Source: Poecilobothrus nobilitatus (lineage: Eukaryota; Arthropoda; Insecta; Diptera; Dolichopodidae). Taken from it: a stretch of DNA of 64,000 nucleotides. Of this stretch, positions 31,973 through 42,553 are shown one piece after another. A program made the position numbers and the translations under genes. How positions within the stretch are numbered: position 1 is the stretch's first letter; each line of letters opens with the position of its first letter. Location of the stretch: contig OX352772.1 of NCBI GenBank assembly GCA_947095535.1, positions 230,703,911 to 230,767,910 on the forward strand. Reading direction: 5' to 3'. Below the pieces are notes generated by a model. It did no database searches. It worked only from the letters and a program-made list of their open reading frames with translations, and was not told the DNA's origin.

Positions 31973-34855
31973 CTAGTTATGAGAGCTTAAAATATGCTCA
32001 ATTATTTTTTTTTTAAAAATATGCAATTTATCAATGAGTTTTAATTGAAGTGGTAGTTCATTGTACTTCTTTAAACTAATATATAAACAATTTTTTTTTT
32101 GTTTTTCAGTTCTGAACAAAGCAAGATAAAAATTAGATTGGTTCCGAGTGTTTCTGCTATGTATATCAAAATTTCTATTCAGGATAAAATTATGTTTGAT
32201 TTCATTGAAAATTATTTTAAAAGCAATTAAATACAATTCACGTTCACATAAATTACTAAAGCTAATATAAGGGTTAACGTATAACAAATTAGTAGGATGC
32301 CTTCTTGGATAGTTATGAATAATTTTGATCGCCCTTTTATTAAGTATGTCTAATTTATTTATATAAGATTGCGATGCTCTGCTCCAAATGGGAGTCAAAT
32401 ATATAAAGTGAGATTTTATATATGAGCAATAGATTTGATACATGCTTTCTTTATTTAAAAATTTTTGTAAACGTTTTGAGATAAAGATATAAGGAACGGT
32501 TTTTTTTATTACAAAATTAATGTGATCATGCCACTTTAATTTGTTATCTATTATAAGACCAAGATAATTAAAAGATTCTACAATTTCTATAATATTATTT
32601 CTGAAATAAAAATTTGAATCACTAAATTTTTTGTTTTGAAATACCATAATTTTAGTTTTTTTAATATTCAGAGCAAGACGATTTTTAGTGAGCCACTCAT
32701 CTATAATACTAAGATCATGATGAATAGCATTTCTCATTTCTTCCTCATTAGTTTCGGCGTATTTTAATACAGCATCGTCCGCATATAATTGTATGGATCC
32801 TTTTAAGTTTAAACGGGATATGCCATCAATATAAATTTTAAATAGAAGAGGACCCAAAATTGATCCCTGAGGAACCCCTTTACTTATTACCTTGGAACTG
32901 CTTACAACATCCCCTATACGCACTTTTTGTATCCTATTCGTGAGATATGATTTAAAGAATGCTATGTGATTAGAGTTGTACTGCATGTTGGAGAGCTTTA
33001 AAAGAAGAATGTCATGGTCGACACAGTCAAATGCTTTTTTCAGATCGAGAAAAACACAGCAAACATACTTTTTGCTGTCCATGTTTTTGGAAACGAAATC
33101 TGTTAGGCTTAGACAGGCCGAAGTTGTGTTAGATTTTATTTCAAATCCGTATTGTTCTTCATGTAATATGTTATTATTTATTATAAATCTATCTAACCGT
33201 GCCTTAGTTATTGTTTCAAAAATTTTTGAAAACGCGCACAGTATGGATATAGGACGATAGTTATTTCGGTCTATGTTGCTTCCACTTTTAAAAATTGGTG
33301 CTACAATAGCATTTTTGAGTGTGGTTGGGAAGACACATGTTTGAAACATTGCGTTAATAAATTTGACCAGCACTGGAATTAAATAATTGGCAAATTTTTT
33401 GATAAATTTTGCCGAAATACAATCATAGCCGGTTGCAGCTGCAGGTCTTAACATACTTATTACAGTTTTTACCTCCTCACTATTTGTTGGGGTTAACTGA
33501 AATTGCTCATACATATTTCTAACAAATCTGCTAATATATTCACGATCAATTGGGTCGTCTGGAATATTTATTTCAGTTGTAACATTAACAAAGAAATCAT
33601 TCATGATATTTGCAATTTCTTGCTTATTATTAATATTTTCAGTATTATGTTTGATTTCCCTAATGTTAGTAGGAGAAATATGTTTATTATACATTATTAA
33701 TCTATAAATATCCCATAGTTTTCTGCTATTGTTTGGATCAGCAGCAATTTTATTAGAAAAATAATGTTTTTTGGCTTCAAGTATTAATTTGGATACTTTG
33801 TTTTTATGTAGGCGATATAGATCTTCTATATGCTTATCATTTGGATATTTTTTCGTGAATTTTAGATAAGAGTCCCTAATTTTTATTTCATTAATTATAT
33901 TATCCGTAATCCACTCTTTTTTCTTTTTCTTGTTTTTTATAGGAATTGTTTTAGTGTAATTTTTTACTAGAGTGGTTAATTTACTTACAAAGTAATCAAA
34001 GCTATTGTGCACATTAATAGTGGACCAAAACTGATCATTGGCAATCTTATCAAACTCAACAACTGTTTTAAATTGGTTTATTATCTCTTTATATGGTTTC
34101 TCATTCATGCTTATTAAGAACATTTGATGGTCGGACATAGAGGTATCAACTACATGGAAAGAGTATTGTTTTTGTATCATATCTGTAAAAAAATGATCTA
34201 TCACCGTTTTTGAGGTATTCCCAATTCTAGTGGCGAACTCCTCTGTTACTTTACTATAGATTATGAATCCATTAATCAAAAGCGTGTTGCAATAAGTTAT
34301 GATATCATGATTTTTTTTATTCAATAAATTTAGATTAAAATCTCCTATAACTAAAGATTGTTTAAAATTTGTTGTAATGTCATCTAGTTTATTCATAAAC
34401 TCGTCTAACTTTGTTTCTTGTGATCTATATATTGAAAAAATATTAATGTTCTCTTTATGTAATTTAATTCCTAAAAAATTTAACTTGTGACATTCTTCTT
34501 CAAAAAGTATTGAACTACTAAAATAATCCCTCACATAGATAGCCACTCCACCATACGCATTTTCTCTATTTGAAAAATAGCCTGTGAATCCAGGTAAGTT
34601 AAAAAAACTGTTCTCGGATTTTCTTAACCAAATTTCTGTTAAAACGATAACATGTACTTCACACCCATAACTAATAATAAATTCCTCAAGATTATACAAT
34701 TTGTTTCGAAGACTTTGAATATTAACATATATTATGTTTAAATTACTTTTATAATTTCTTCCTAATTCATTTTGATCAACCCTCGTATAGTGCCAAACTT
34801 TTAAATTACTACTTATATTATCTATATCATTGCTCATTATCACAAGACAACACAA
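31973..34855 (-). CDS. CR1-type LINE ORF2: endonuclease and reverse transcriptase, intact
   Basis: A 960-codon open frame encodes the replication enzyme of the LINE. The apurinic-like endonuclease occupies about residues 35-255 (NIQSLRNKL, LTEIWL, GGVAIYVRD, VIGDFNLNLL, SDHQMF). After a linker, the RT has NYRPISIL, FLDLKKAFDCVDHD, GVPQGSILGPLLF and YADDAVLKY, then FNYLGLIIDNKLKW. A C-terminal domain ends in a basic tail. It nicks target DNA and copies the element RNA there. All catalytic residues I can check are present and no stop is seen. The exact ATG is uncertain; an in-frame Met at codon 8 is equally plausible. Confidence 0.9.
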   Translation of the reverse strand: MCCLVIMSNDIDNISSNLKVWHYTRVDQNELGRNYKSNLNIIYVNIQSLRNKLYNLEEFIISYGCEVHVIVLTEIWLRKSENSFFNLPGFTGYFSNRENAYGGVAIYVRDYFSSSILFEEECHKLNFLGIKLHKENINIFSIYRSQETKLDEFMNKLDDITTNFKQSLVIGDFNLNLLNKKNHDIITYCNTLLINGFIIYSKVTEEFATRIGNTSKTVIDHFFTDMIQKQYSFHVVDTSMSDHQMFLISMNEKPYKEIINQFKTVVEFDKIANDQFWSTINVHNSFDYFVSKLTTLVKNYTKTIPIKNKKKKKEWITDNIINEIKIRDSYLKFTKKYPNDKHIEDLYRLHKNKVSKLILEAKKHYFSNKIAADPNNSRKLWDIYRLIMYNKHISPTNIREIKHNTENINNKQEIANIMNDFFVNVTTEINIPDDPIDREYISRFVRNMYEQFQLTPTNSEEVKTVISMLRPAAATGYDCISAKFIKKFANYLIPVLVKFINAMFQTCVFPTTLKNAIVAPIFKSGSNIDRNNYRPISILCAFSKIFETITKARLDRFIINNNILHEEQYGFEIKSNTTSACLSLTDFVSKNMDSKKYVCCVFLDLKKAFDCVDHDILLLKLSNMQYNSNHIAFFKSYLTNRIQKVRIGDVVSSSKVISKGVPQGSILGPLLFKIYIDGISRLNLKGSIQLYADDAVLKYAETNEEEMRNAIHHDLSIIDEWLTKNRLALNIKKTKIMVFQNKKFSDSNFYFRNNIIEIVESFNYLGLIIDNKLKWHDHINFVIKKTVPYIFISKRLQKFLNKESMYQIYCSYIKSHFIYLTPIWSRASQSYINKLDILNKRAIKIIHNYPRRHPTNLLYVNPYISFSNLCERELYLIAFKIIFNEIKHNFILNRNFDIHSRNTRNQSNFYLALFRTEKQKKNCLYISLKKYNELPLQLKLIDKLHIFKKKIIEHILSSHN

Positions 34856-35562
34856 TTGTTATTCCAGAATATTTTTTTTTTACTATATAATATAAGAGAT
34901 GACAAACCGGTAGTAGTCAGCTGTTGGAGATATACATTTAACAGAAATTAGAAAGAAATATATGAATAGGAAATCAGTTTTAATTAGTATCACACGCGGT
35001 AATGTAATTATTATTTTAGATTTTAATATAAAAATATTGTGGTAGATTATAAAAATAAATTTAAATATTTTAAAAATTAATTTATGTATTCTAAAATTAT
35101 TGTAAATTGTAAATAATTGTAATTTCAAAATATTGTTACTTGCAAAAATAAATTTAAATATGTTAGAAAATAAAATATGTTATATATTATTGAAAAAATT
35201 GTAAAAATTGTAAAAAGTAAAAATATAGTTAAAAACATCAAAAAAATAATACATGTGATTTGTTATTGTAAATATTGTAAACTCTTGCTCTTGTGAATGT
35301 AAGGTTCTGTAGTTACTTTTCAATGTTAAGAATTTTGTATAGACGATTAATGTCGTTTCTCGATGTAATCTTATAGACGAAACTAGTTTCATTTTTTCGC
35401 AGGCAAATAGTGTTATCTTTAACCCAAAGAAATTTTAATTGATTTGATAGTTTAATTTTTTTAGCTTCATGATATAGGCTGGACTGTAAAGATGATAGAT
35501 GATGACGAAAGTAAATCTCCTTATTTCTATTATTATTAGTCAAATTTAATTCAGCTGTAAAT
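34407..35562 (-). repeat. Tandem duplication inside the CR1-type LINE, unit 1 (1,156 bp)
   Basis: The unit covers the first ~150 codons of ORF2, the ORF1-ORF2 interval and the end of ORF1. It is nearly identical to the next unit at 35,563-36,718, differing by only a handful of substitutions (for example ATACATGTG versus ATAAATGTG in the spacer). The offset is 1,156 bp throughout. Confidence 0.9.
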
Positions 35563-36011
35563 AACTTTGTTTCTTGTGATCTATATATTGAAAAAATATT
35601 AATGTTCTCTTTATGTAATTTAATTCCTAAAAAATTTAACTTGTGACATTCTTCTTCAAAAAGTATTGAACTACTAAAATAATCCCTCACATAGATAGCC
35701 ACTCCACCATACGCATTTTCTCTATTTGAAAAATAGCCTGTGAATCCAGGTAAGTTAAAAAAACTGTTCTCGGATTTTCTTAACCAAATTTCTGTTAAAA
35801 CCATAACATGTACTTCACACCCATAACTAATAATAAATTCCTCAAGATTATACAATTTGTTTCGAAGACTTTGAATATTAAAATATATTATGTTTAAATT
35901 ACTTTTATAATTTCTTCCTAATTCATTTTGATCAACCCTCGTATAGTGCCAAACTTTTAAATTACTACTTATATTATCTATATCATTGCTCATTATCACA
36001 AGACAACACAA
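35313..36011 (-). pseudogene. Chimeric ORF from the CR1 duplication: endonuclease N-terminus fused to ORF1 C-terminus
   Basis: The first ~148 residues repeat the ORF2 start, ending SIYRSQETKL. The frame then passes directly into the ORF1 tail (FTAELNLTNNNRNKEIYFRH...) and stops at the normal ORF1 end. The fusion is produced by the tandem duplication, whose junction lies at 35,562/35,563. It lacks the GDFN and SDH parts of the endonuclease, so no activity is expected. Confidence 0.85.
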
Positions 36012-36718
36012 TTGTTATTCCAGAATATTTTTTTTTTACTATATAATATAAGAGATGACAAACCGGTAGTAGTCAGCTGTTGGAGATATACATTTAACAG
36101 AAATTAGAAAGAAATATATGAATAGGAAATCAGTTTTAATTAGTATCACACGCGGTAATGTAATTATTATTTTAGATTTTAATATAAAAATATTGTGGTA
36201 GATTATAAAAATAAATTTAAATATTTTAAAAATTAATTTATGTATTCTAAAATTATTGTAAATTGTAAATAATTGTAATTTCAAAATATTGTTACTTGCA
36301 AAAATAAATTTAAATATGTTAGAAAATAAAATATGTGATATATTATTGAAAAAATTGTAAAAATTGTAAAAAGTAAAAATATAGTTAAAAACATCAAAAA
36401 AATAATAAATGTGATTTGTTATTGTAAATATTGTAAACTCTTGCTCTTGTGAATGTAAGGTTCTGTAGTTACTTTTCAATGTTAAGAATTTTGTATAGAC
36501 GATTAATGTCGTTTCTCGATGTAATCTTATGGACGAAACTAGTTTCATTTTTTCGCAGGCAAATAGTGTTATCTTTAACCCAAAGAAATTTAAATTGATT
36601 TGATAGTTTAATTTTTTTAGCTTCATGATATAGGCTGGACTGTAAAGATGATAGATGATGACGAAAGTAAATCTCCTTATTTCTATTATTATTAGTCAAA
36701 TTTAATTCAGCTGTAAAT
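35563..36718 (-). repeat. Tandem duplication inside the CR1-type LINE, unit 2 (1,156 bp)
   Basis: This is the partner of unit 1. The high similarity implies a recent event, either at reverse transcription (template jump) or by unequal exchange. The breakpoint has only a very short shared sequence (AATAAC / AATAGG context). Confidence 0.9.
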
Positions 36719-37529
36719 AGGTGTGGATAGTTTCTTTTTTTTCCATCAGCTCTTTTTTAGAATTCTCAGATTTAAATTTAACTATGTATAAAATATCCTG
36801 GGAAACATTCTCACTAATCTTTTTTTTTCTAATTATTTCAATATCCAATATATCATCTTGATCAATTTTCGCATTAATTTTGCTGGCAACATCCATTAGG
36901 GTTTTATTTGGATTTTCTAGATTTGGAAGCCCGGCTATTACAACATTATTTTTTAAGGTATTTTGTATTGATTTATCAAGTACATATTCTAAATTATTCA
37001 CTTTATTTTCTAATGTGGTAATACCTCCCTCACAACTATCTATTCGTTTTCTTAGCTTTATGTTTTCATTACGTAACACTCTGTTTTCATTTAGTGACTC
37101 TTCTACTTGCTGTGATAGAAATGTTTGTCCCTTGAGTATTTCTAATATAACACTACCAACTTTTTTTAAAAACTGCGCCATCTTAATATCAGAACATTCG
37201 GCAACATTAAATGACCTAAACTCCTCCTGTAAACTACAAAGAGTAGCATTATTTTGCACTGATTTATTTAGAGTAAAGTCTCCTTCCATTGTATCCATTT
37301 CAGTTGTATCCTCCTCATTTGTATCATCTATCACCTGTGATTCATTAGATGATGGCGGGCAATTGATACACTTCCACATGACATGGCCGGACTTGATATT
37401 TTGAAATAGATCCTCAGATACATTACCACACGTTGTATGAAAAGTGGAAGAGCATATATTGCACTGAACTCCTTTGGCCCTTGCTCTCCCATCAACACGA
37501 AGCTTACATACAATACACTGTTGAGACAT
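36469..37529 (-). pseudogene. CR1-type LINE ORF1 (PHD finger, coiled coil, RRM-like), one frameshift
   Basis: The N-terminus carries a C4HC3 PHD finger (CIVC...CNICSSTFHTTC...WKCINC, residues 4-58). An acidic spacer, a predicted coiled coil near 145-185 (LRNENIKLRKRI, LENKVNNLEYVL) and an RRM-like domain starting NNVVIAGLPNLENP follow. The conserved C-terminus (NKEIYFRHHLSSLQSSLYHEAKK) is in another frame, separated by a shift at an A8 run near 36,735. The protein would package element RNA. Without the shift the ORF would be about 350 codons. Confidence 0.8.
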
Positions 37530-37924
37530 TTTGATTTATTTTTTTTTTTTTTTTTTTTTATATTTGTTTCACTTTATTCAATATTCTTCTAATTTTTAAA
37601 TAATCCAAGATTTAAAAATTTTTTTTTTTTATATATTTTTTTTTATTTCTTATTTTGTATAATTTTGAGCGCCAAAAAATAATTTGTATGAGTGTAGATT
37701 TTAACTTATATTTTAATAGGCTAATTTTCAAAAGTTCAAGAATTACACTTTATTCTATGTTAAAAAAAATTAATTAAGTTTTGAACTAATCAAAGTTTTT
37801 TTTTTTTTTTTTTTTTTAAATTTAAAATTATTATAATTGATTCTTTAATTTTTATGAAAATTTTTTGTAAGAGTTAAAATTTTGCATGCAACTTTCTTAA
37901 ACGTCAAACGTCAGTTTCCGTTTA
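37530..37924 (-). other. 5' UTR of the CR1-type LINE, homopolymer-rich
   Basis: This is non-coding sequence between the target duplication and ORF1. Three long T runs on the plus strand (near 37,541, 37,619 and 37,797) correspond to A tracts in the transcript. No core promoter can be identified by eye; in LINEs the internal promoter lies in this region. Confidence 0.5.
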
Positions 37925-37930
37925 GTTAAT

Positions 37931-39252
37931 GTAAAAGGTTTTTGAAAATCAGGATTGACGAGGATGGGATTAGATGTTAAAAGTATTTTCAGCTTATTGA
38001 AGGCCTCCGGATTGTTTTTCTTAATTTTTCCATCTTTCTTTAGGCATTTTATAAGAGGGTACGCTATCTTCGCGTAATCTTTTGTAAATGTTCTATAGTA
38101 ACGGCTTAGTCCTAAGAACGATTTTATTTGTTTTTGAGTTAACGGAAGAGAAATTTTTTGTATGGCTATGATTTTGGTTGGATCTGGTTTTATACCTCCC
38201 TGGGTGATTATATGGCCTAAATAGTTGGTTGACAATTCTGCAAAATTGCATTTATCGATTTGAACTTTTAGATTTTTTTCTCGAAGGCGTTGAAGAACTT
38301 TTTGTAATGATAGAATATGTTCTTCGAGAGAAGCGGAGAATATCAGTATATCATCTAAATAGACAACACAGATTTTGTTAATGAAATTTCTTAAAATGTG
38401 GTTCATTAACTTTAGAAAGTAGATGACGAATTTTTTAGGCCAAACGGCATTCGGGTAAATTCACAGTGTCTGTTTGCTGTTGAAAAAGCTGTTTTACAAC
38501 GATCGTCTGGGTGGACTTGAATCTGATGGAATCCTTTGGCCAGATCGATAGTTGTGAAGTATCTGCAATTTCTCAGTTTTCCAAATAAACCTCAATATTT
38601 GGCATTAGAAATTTGTCGTCAATAGTGTTATCATTTACCTTACAATAATCTTACGACAATTCTCCATTTTTGCTTTTGGAATTGTCCAATTGTCCAAGGA
38701 TGTTCCTATAATCCTTAAGATAGGAGCATTGTATGGAGAACTACTATTGACGATAATTCCCTGCTGTAACATTTCTTTAATTTGGTTCTCTACTTCCTCT
38801 CTGTGAATTTCGGGATACCCATATCCTTTCGAATAAATTGGTAAATCATTTTTTGTAATGATTCTATGTTTAACTTCGCTCTTAAAAGATAGTTTATTAT
38901 TCTCTTGATAGAAAACATCTTTAAAACATCTCAAAAGTGAGTTTATTTTGGCAACGTCCTTGTTACTTAAATGCGCGGCGGTGTTAATTTTAAAATTATT
39001 CTTAACTTCGAGCTCACAACCAAATATTTTTAAGGGTTCGTTTTTTTTACTATTTTCGTAATAAAATTCTTCAAAATTATTCAGAAAAAAGGGAATTTTA
39101 GCATTTGATGTTATAAGTAAACGTTCCTTATAATTTATAATGGCGTCTAGAGATGCCAGATTGTTATTGCCGATAATTCCGTCCAAATGGTGGTGGAAAA
39201 GGAATTCTAAAAATTCCACGTAATAATCTTTTCTATTGAATATTTCAAACAA
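37931..39252 (-). pseudogene. Errantivirus pol: protease remnant and reverse transcriptase
   Basis: The minus strand shows a degenerate aspartic protease end (DGIIGNNNLASLDAII). The RT follows with [58 protein letters not shown] and the catalytic VVYLDDILIFS, then the connection region FLGLSRYYRTF. Several frame changes occur between 38,400 and 38,650. It is cut by the CR1-type insertion at the start of RNase H. Confidence 0.85.
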
Positions 39253-39299
39253 GGGAAATGTGCATTTGATGATGATGAAAATTTTGATTCATAGTCTAG

Positions 39300-39611
39300 T
39301 TATTATTAATATTTAATGAAACATCCTTTGGTTTGGAATTATAGTTATTATTATTATAGTTTCTAGAGCGATGGGATTGCGTTTGGTTTGACCTATTAAA
39401 ATTTTGTTGCTGAGAATTAAATGATTCCCGATTGTTGTAATAGTTTGGACGGTTACTTAATTGAATATTTTGATTGTAGGTATTGTTTGCAGAATTATTA
39501 GAAACATTTTGTTATTACTGTACTGTATTTACGGTTATTAAAAACACACGGTTATTACTGTAGTTATGATTGGAGTTAAAACGAAAGTTCCTGCGGTTAT
39601 TCCCAAAATTA
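39300..39611 (-). pseudogene. Errantivirus gag, C-terminal Asn/Arg-rich tail
   Basis: Minus-strand frame pieces NFGNNRRNFRFNSNHNYSNNR and RPNYYNNRESFNSQQQNF show the Asn/Arg/Gln-rich, zinc-knuckle-free Gag tail typical of gypsy-group errantiviruses. The rest of gag and the 5' LTR are absent. It joins polymerase B of the Maverick through about 18 bp of filler. Confidence 0.65.
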
Positions 39612-39629
39612 TTATATCAGCCCATTTGT

Positions 39630-42553
39630 ATACAACACTGAATCGGTGTCATAATATAATATTTAGCTCTCCAGCTTCTCTACATAACTGTAAAGTTGAA
39701 GACGAGCATGTGTTGTTGTATAAGCAGCGATACTTACGTTGACAGTAGATAAAGAAGTTACTGCTTCTTCTTTATATTTCCAGCTAACCACTATGTTTTC
39801 TTCATTTACTGGGAATATGTGACATACTTCTACGGAGGGGTTTGTTATTAACTTTTAAAGTTTAAAAGGTTGATTTATAATCGTAGTTTGTTGTTGATTT
39901 TCCCTTTGCCCAAATTTTCTCCAGAATGAGTTTAAAATAATCTTAGCAAAAGATCTTAAACCAGGGTTACTAACTACTTTATTGTATTCTAATTTAATTT
40001 CTTCCTTTTCAAAAAAAACTGTCAATATATTCTTCCTTCTCTTTTTGGGTTTGACATTTTATTGGCCACCCAGAAGCTTCTTGTTTAATCTTTATAAATT
40101 TGTTCATCATTTTAGTGAATAAACCATCAATACCATTGCAATTGTCACATTTTACTGTTTCGTATTCCCAAACTTCATAAATATTTAAAAGTTTATACCC
40201 TTTTTCAATTACTTTTTTAATTTCATCAATTACCCAAGTTCCTACTAATGCTCTTTCAACGTCTGTATGTTCACAGTATTTTCTTTGATATTTTTATTCA
40301 CTACAAGTGCTACATAGTGAGAACATCAATTTATTATTTTGTTTGACAGGTATTTATTATTTTGACAGATTTGTTGGTGGTAAGATTTTACATTTAATAA
40401 TACCGTCAATAGTCATTCTTTTACACTGCAACAGGTATCTTCTCATAAATCTTAGTATGGTTACATAAATCTTAGTATGGTTACTAACATAAATCTTAGT
40501 ATGGTTTATAGCAAATTTCCCTCGTTTGCGAACATATGGGTATAAGGAACATACATCTACGTATTTAATTTTTTCTCCTTGTTTACATTTATAATATGTG
40601 TAAGTATTTCCCATTCTTCCGCCATAAAATGCATCACGAGGATTTAAAGGAGCTAACTAAATTAATTAAAGAATGATTTTCTAAATATCTCATATATTCA
40701 TTGTGTTTCATTAGCTCCCGAAATTCACATTCCCACATCTCAATAACTTTATATCCACATGATTTTATAAACTCTACCCTCATTAATGTTTTTTCATATC
40801 GTAGATTCCAAGTATCGCCAGAGTTATCATCTAATGGTATATCTCTCTGGTTTGTTAAGCATTTTGGATGTCCATGATAATAGCAACCGTAGAATTCAAA
40901 TATTTCGTTAGTCTCTTCGCAAAATCCATCGACCCTAATATTTCCAATTTGTTTTTCTTTTCCACTAAATGCACATTTCAAATCAATTTTTCTCACATCT
41001 TTTTCCCAAATAAGCCATTGCATAGCAATTTTTGACTAATTGTTTACCATCCTATACCATTTTCTTGGTATAATACCTATAGTATTCGATTTGAGAAAGT
41101 TTCTTCTATGTACAAGATTACAGGCGGAAACTATTGTTGTTGCTTCTAAAAACTGTTCCACATTAGATTCTTCTAAAAAAAAATTTCTGAAAACCGGACA
41201 TGCTTTAGTTAGAATTTCAACATCATTTTTACAGTATTCTAAAATATTTTTCTCCATATTAAATTCTGGTTTTTATTTTGTTCATACCACATTAAAAATT
41301 CATTACGCTCATCTGCTTTCATTGTATTAGAGTTATAGTATTTAATTGTTGGAAATGAGCCAATGTAATTTTCATTTTCCAATTTATTAAAAAGATGTGG
41401 AAAATAACGCTTTTTCAAATTAATCGATAAATTAAAAGCTTTTGGTAATTTTGCCAAGGCCATAGGAAAGTAGTTCATAGAATCAATAAATTTAATATTA
41501 TCAATTATCATAACAATAATTTTTGTACCTCGCATAATTAACTTTGGTTCAAGAACAGTTTTATTGAGTATATAATTCAAAATAAATTGATGGTGAAATG
41601 CCTGTACATTATGAGCAATTATGACAATCTTTTTGAATTCCTTCCTTAATTTTAAAATAAATTCCATGAAATCCTCTATCACATTTTTCGTTTTAAAAAT
41701 TCTTTCTCATTTTTGACAGACGTATAGAAAATCAATGTTTATGCCTTTAAAAGCATCTCAGTTGAGCCAACATAAACTTGGAACATGTTCTTTTATTTTT
41801 GTAGTGTTAATTTATTCTTGTCTTGTTTCTAAATCATAAAATACGTAAATACTGTTTTCAAAATTTACTTTTGTTTTGTCTTGCTGAATGAAGCAGTTAT
41901 GATTTTCAGGAACGTGATTATCGCAAATTCTACAAAAATATTGACTACATATATGAGTCCTACAACTTTTATGAACTTTAAAACAAGATTTGCATTTCCT
42001 AATTTCTTCACAGATGCTTCTATTTTTTAAACAGGAAGCCTTATGATTTTCAAAACATGATTGACCACGAAATGCGGGATTGCACTGCATGCATAAAATA
42101 TTTTTAACATTAATTAAACAACCTGGTGAGTTTTGACAGCAAGGGCAACTTTTCGGACACCTATGTTCATTTTTCTTAGAATACGGAATATGAAATTCTT
42201 CACAATAAAATGCTGTGCAAAAAGCAGCTGTGAGCGAAGTTATTACATTGTAATGATTATTATGGTATAGCAAGTTAATTTTTTTTCCATTATTAAATCC
42301 TTCAAAAATATTACTTCTGCACCCCTTGTTCCATATTTATATACAACAATTTTGTGTCATATCTTTCACAGCAATCCTGATTATTTGATATATAGCATCC
42401 TTAATGCAGCTGATTGGTTCTCTATTTTGAGGTACGGATTTAATTACAAATTTTATTTTATGACCGTTCATATTAAACCGTTTAACAAATGTCGAATTCT
42501 CACTTTCTATTAGTTTCGGTAAGAAACCTTTGTAAAATAATTTTTTTCGACAT
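39630..42553 (-). pseudogene. Maverick copy B protein-primed DNA polymerase B
   Basis: This replicative polymerase gene is broken by stops and truncated at its end. In order it has a short N-terminus with a ~580-bp deletion relative to copy A. A Cys-rich zinc-binding region (CPKSCPCCQNSPGC, 42.2-41.9 kb) leads into Exo I (FYDLET), Exo II region (DSMNYFPMALAKLPKAF) and Exo III (YCKNDVEIL). Then come an endonuclease-like insertion (FEFYGCYYHGHPKC), motif A (VDVCSLYPYV), motif B (KIILNSFWRKFG) and motif C (YYDTDSVLY). Sequence stops immediately after motif C. The tail survives in copy 1 at the left window edge. Confidence 0.9.

Larger units (their letters stand above)
31537..37924 (-). mobile_element. 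Full-length CR1-type LINE with intact ORF2
   Basis: This 6.4-kb non-LTR retrotransposon has a 5' UTR (TAAACGGAAACTGACG start), a PHD-finger ORF1 and an uninterrupted 960-codon ORF2. Its 3' UTR ends in an A tract (T run at 31,536-31,551). The PHD-containing ORF1 and the ORF2 type suggest the CR1 clade. It contains an internal 1,156-bp tandem duplication covering the start of ORF2 and the end of ORF1. It is inserted in the errantivirus pol gene. Confidence 0.8.
26201..39611 (-). mobile_element. Errantivirus (17.6/gypsy-type) body without LTRs, inside Maverick B
   Basis: Running down the minus strand are a gag tail, protease, RT, RNase H, the start of integrase, then an env-like gene. No LTR, primer binding site or polypurine tract is visible at either end. 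One end joins polymerase B just after its motif C; the other joins the Maverick left terminal repeat. It is interrupted by a 6.4-kb CR1-type LINE and by two DINE-1-like elements. The errantivirus assignment rests on the env type and pol order. Confidence 0.75.

Noticed and set aside
36880..37404. 174-codon plus-strand ORF opposite CR1 ORF1
   Set aside because: The minus strand carries PHD-finger and coiled-coil signatures in the same place. The plus-strand frame is Ser/Phe-rich and featureless.
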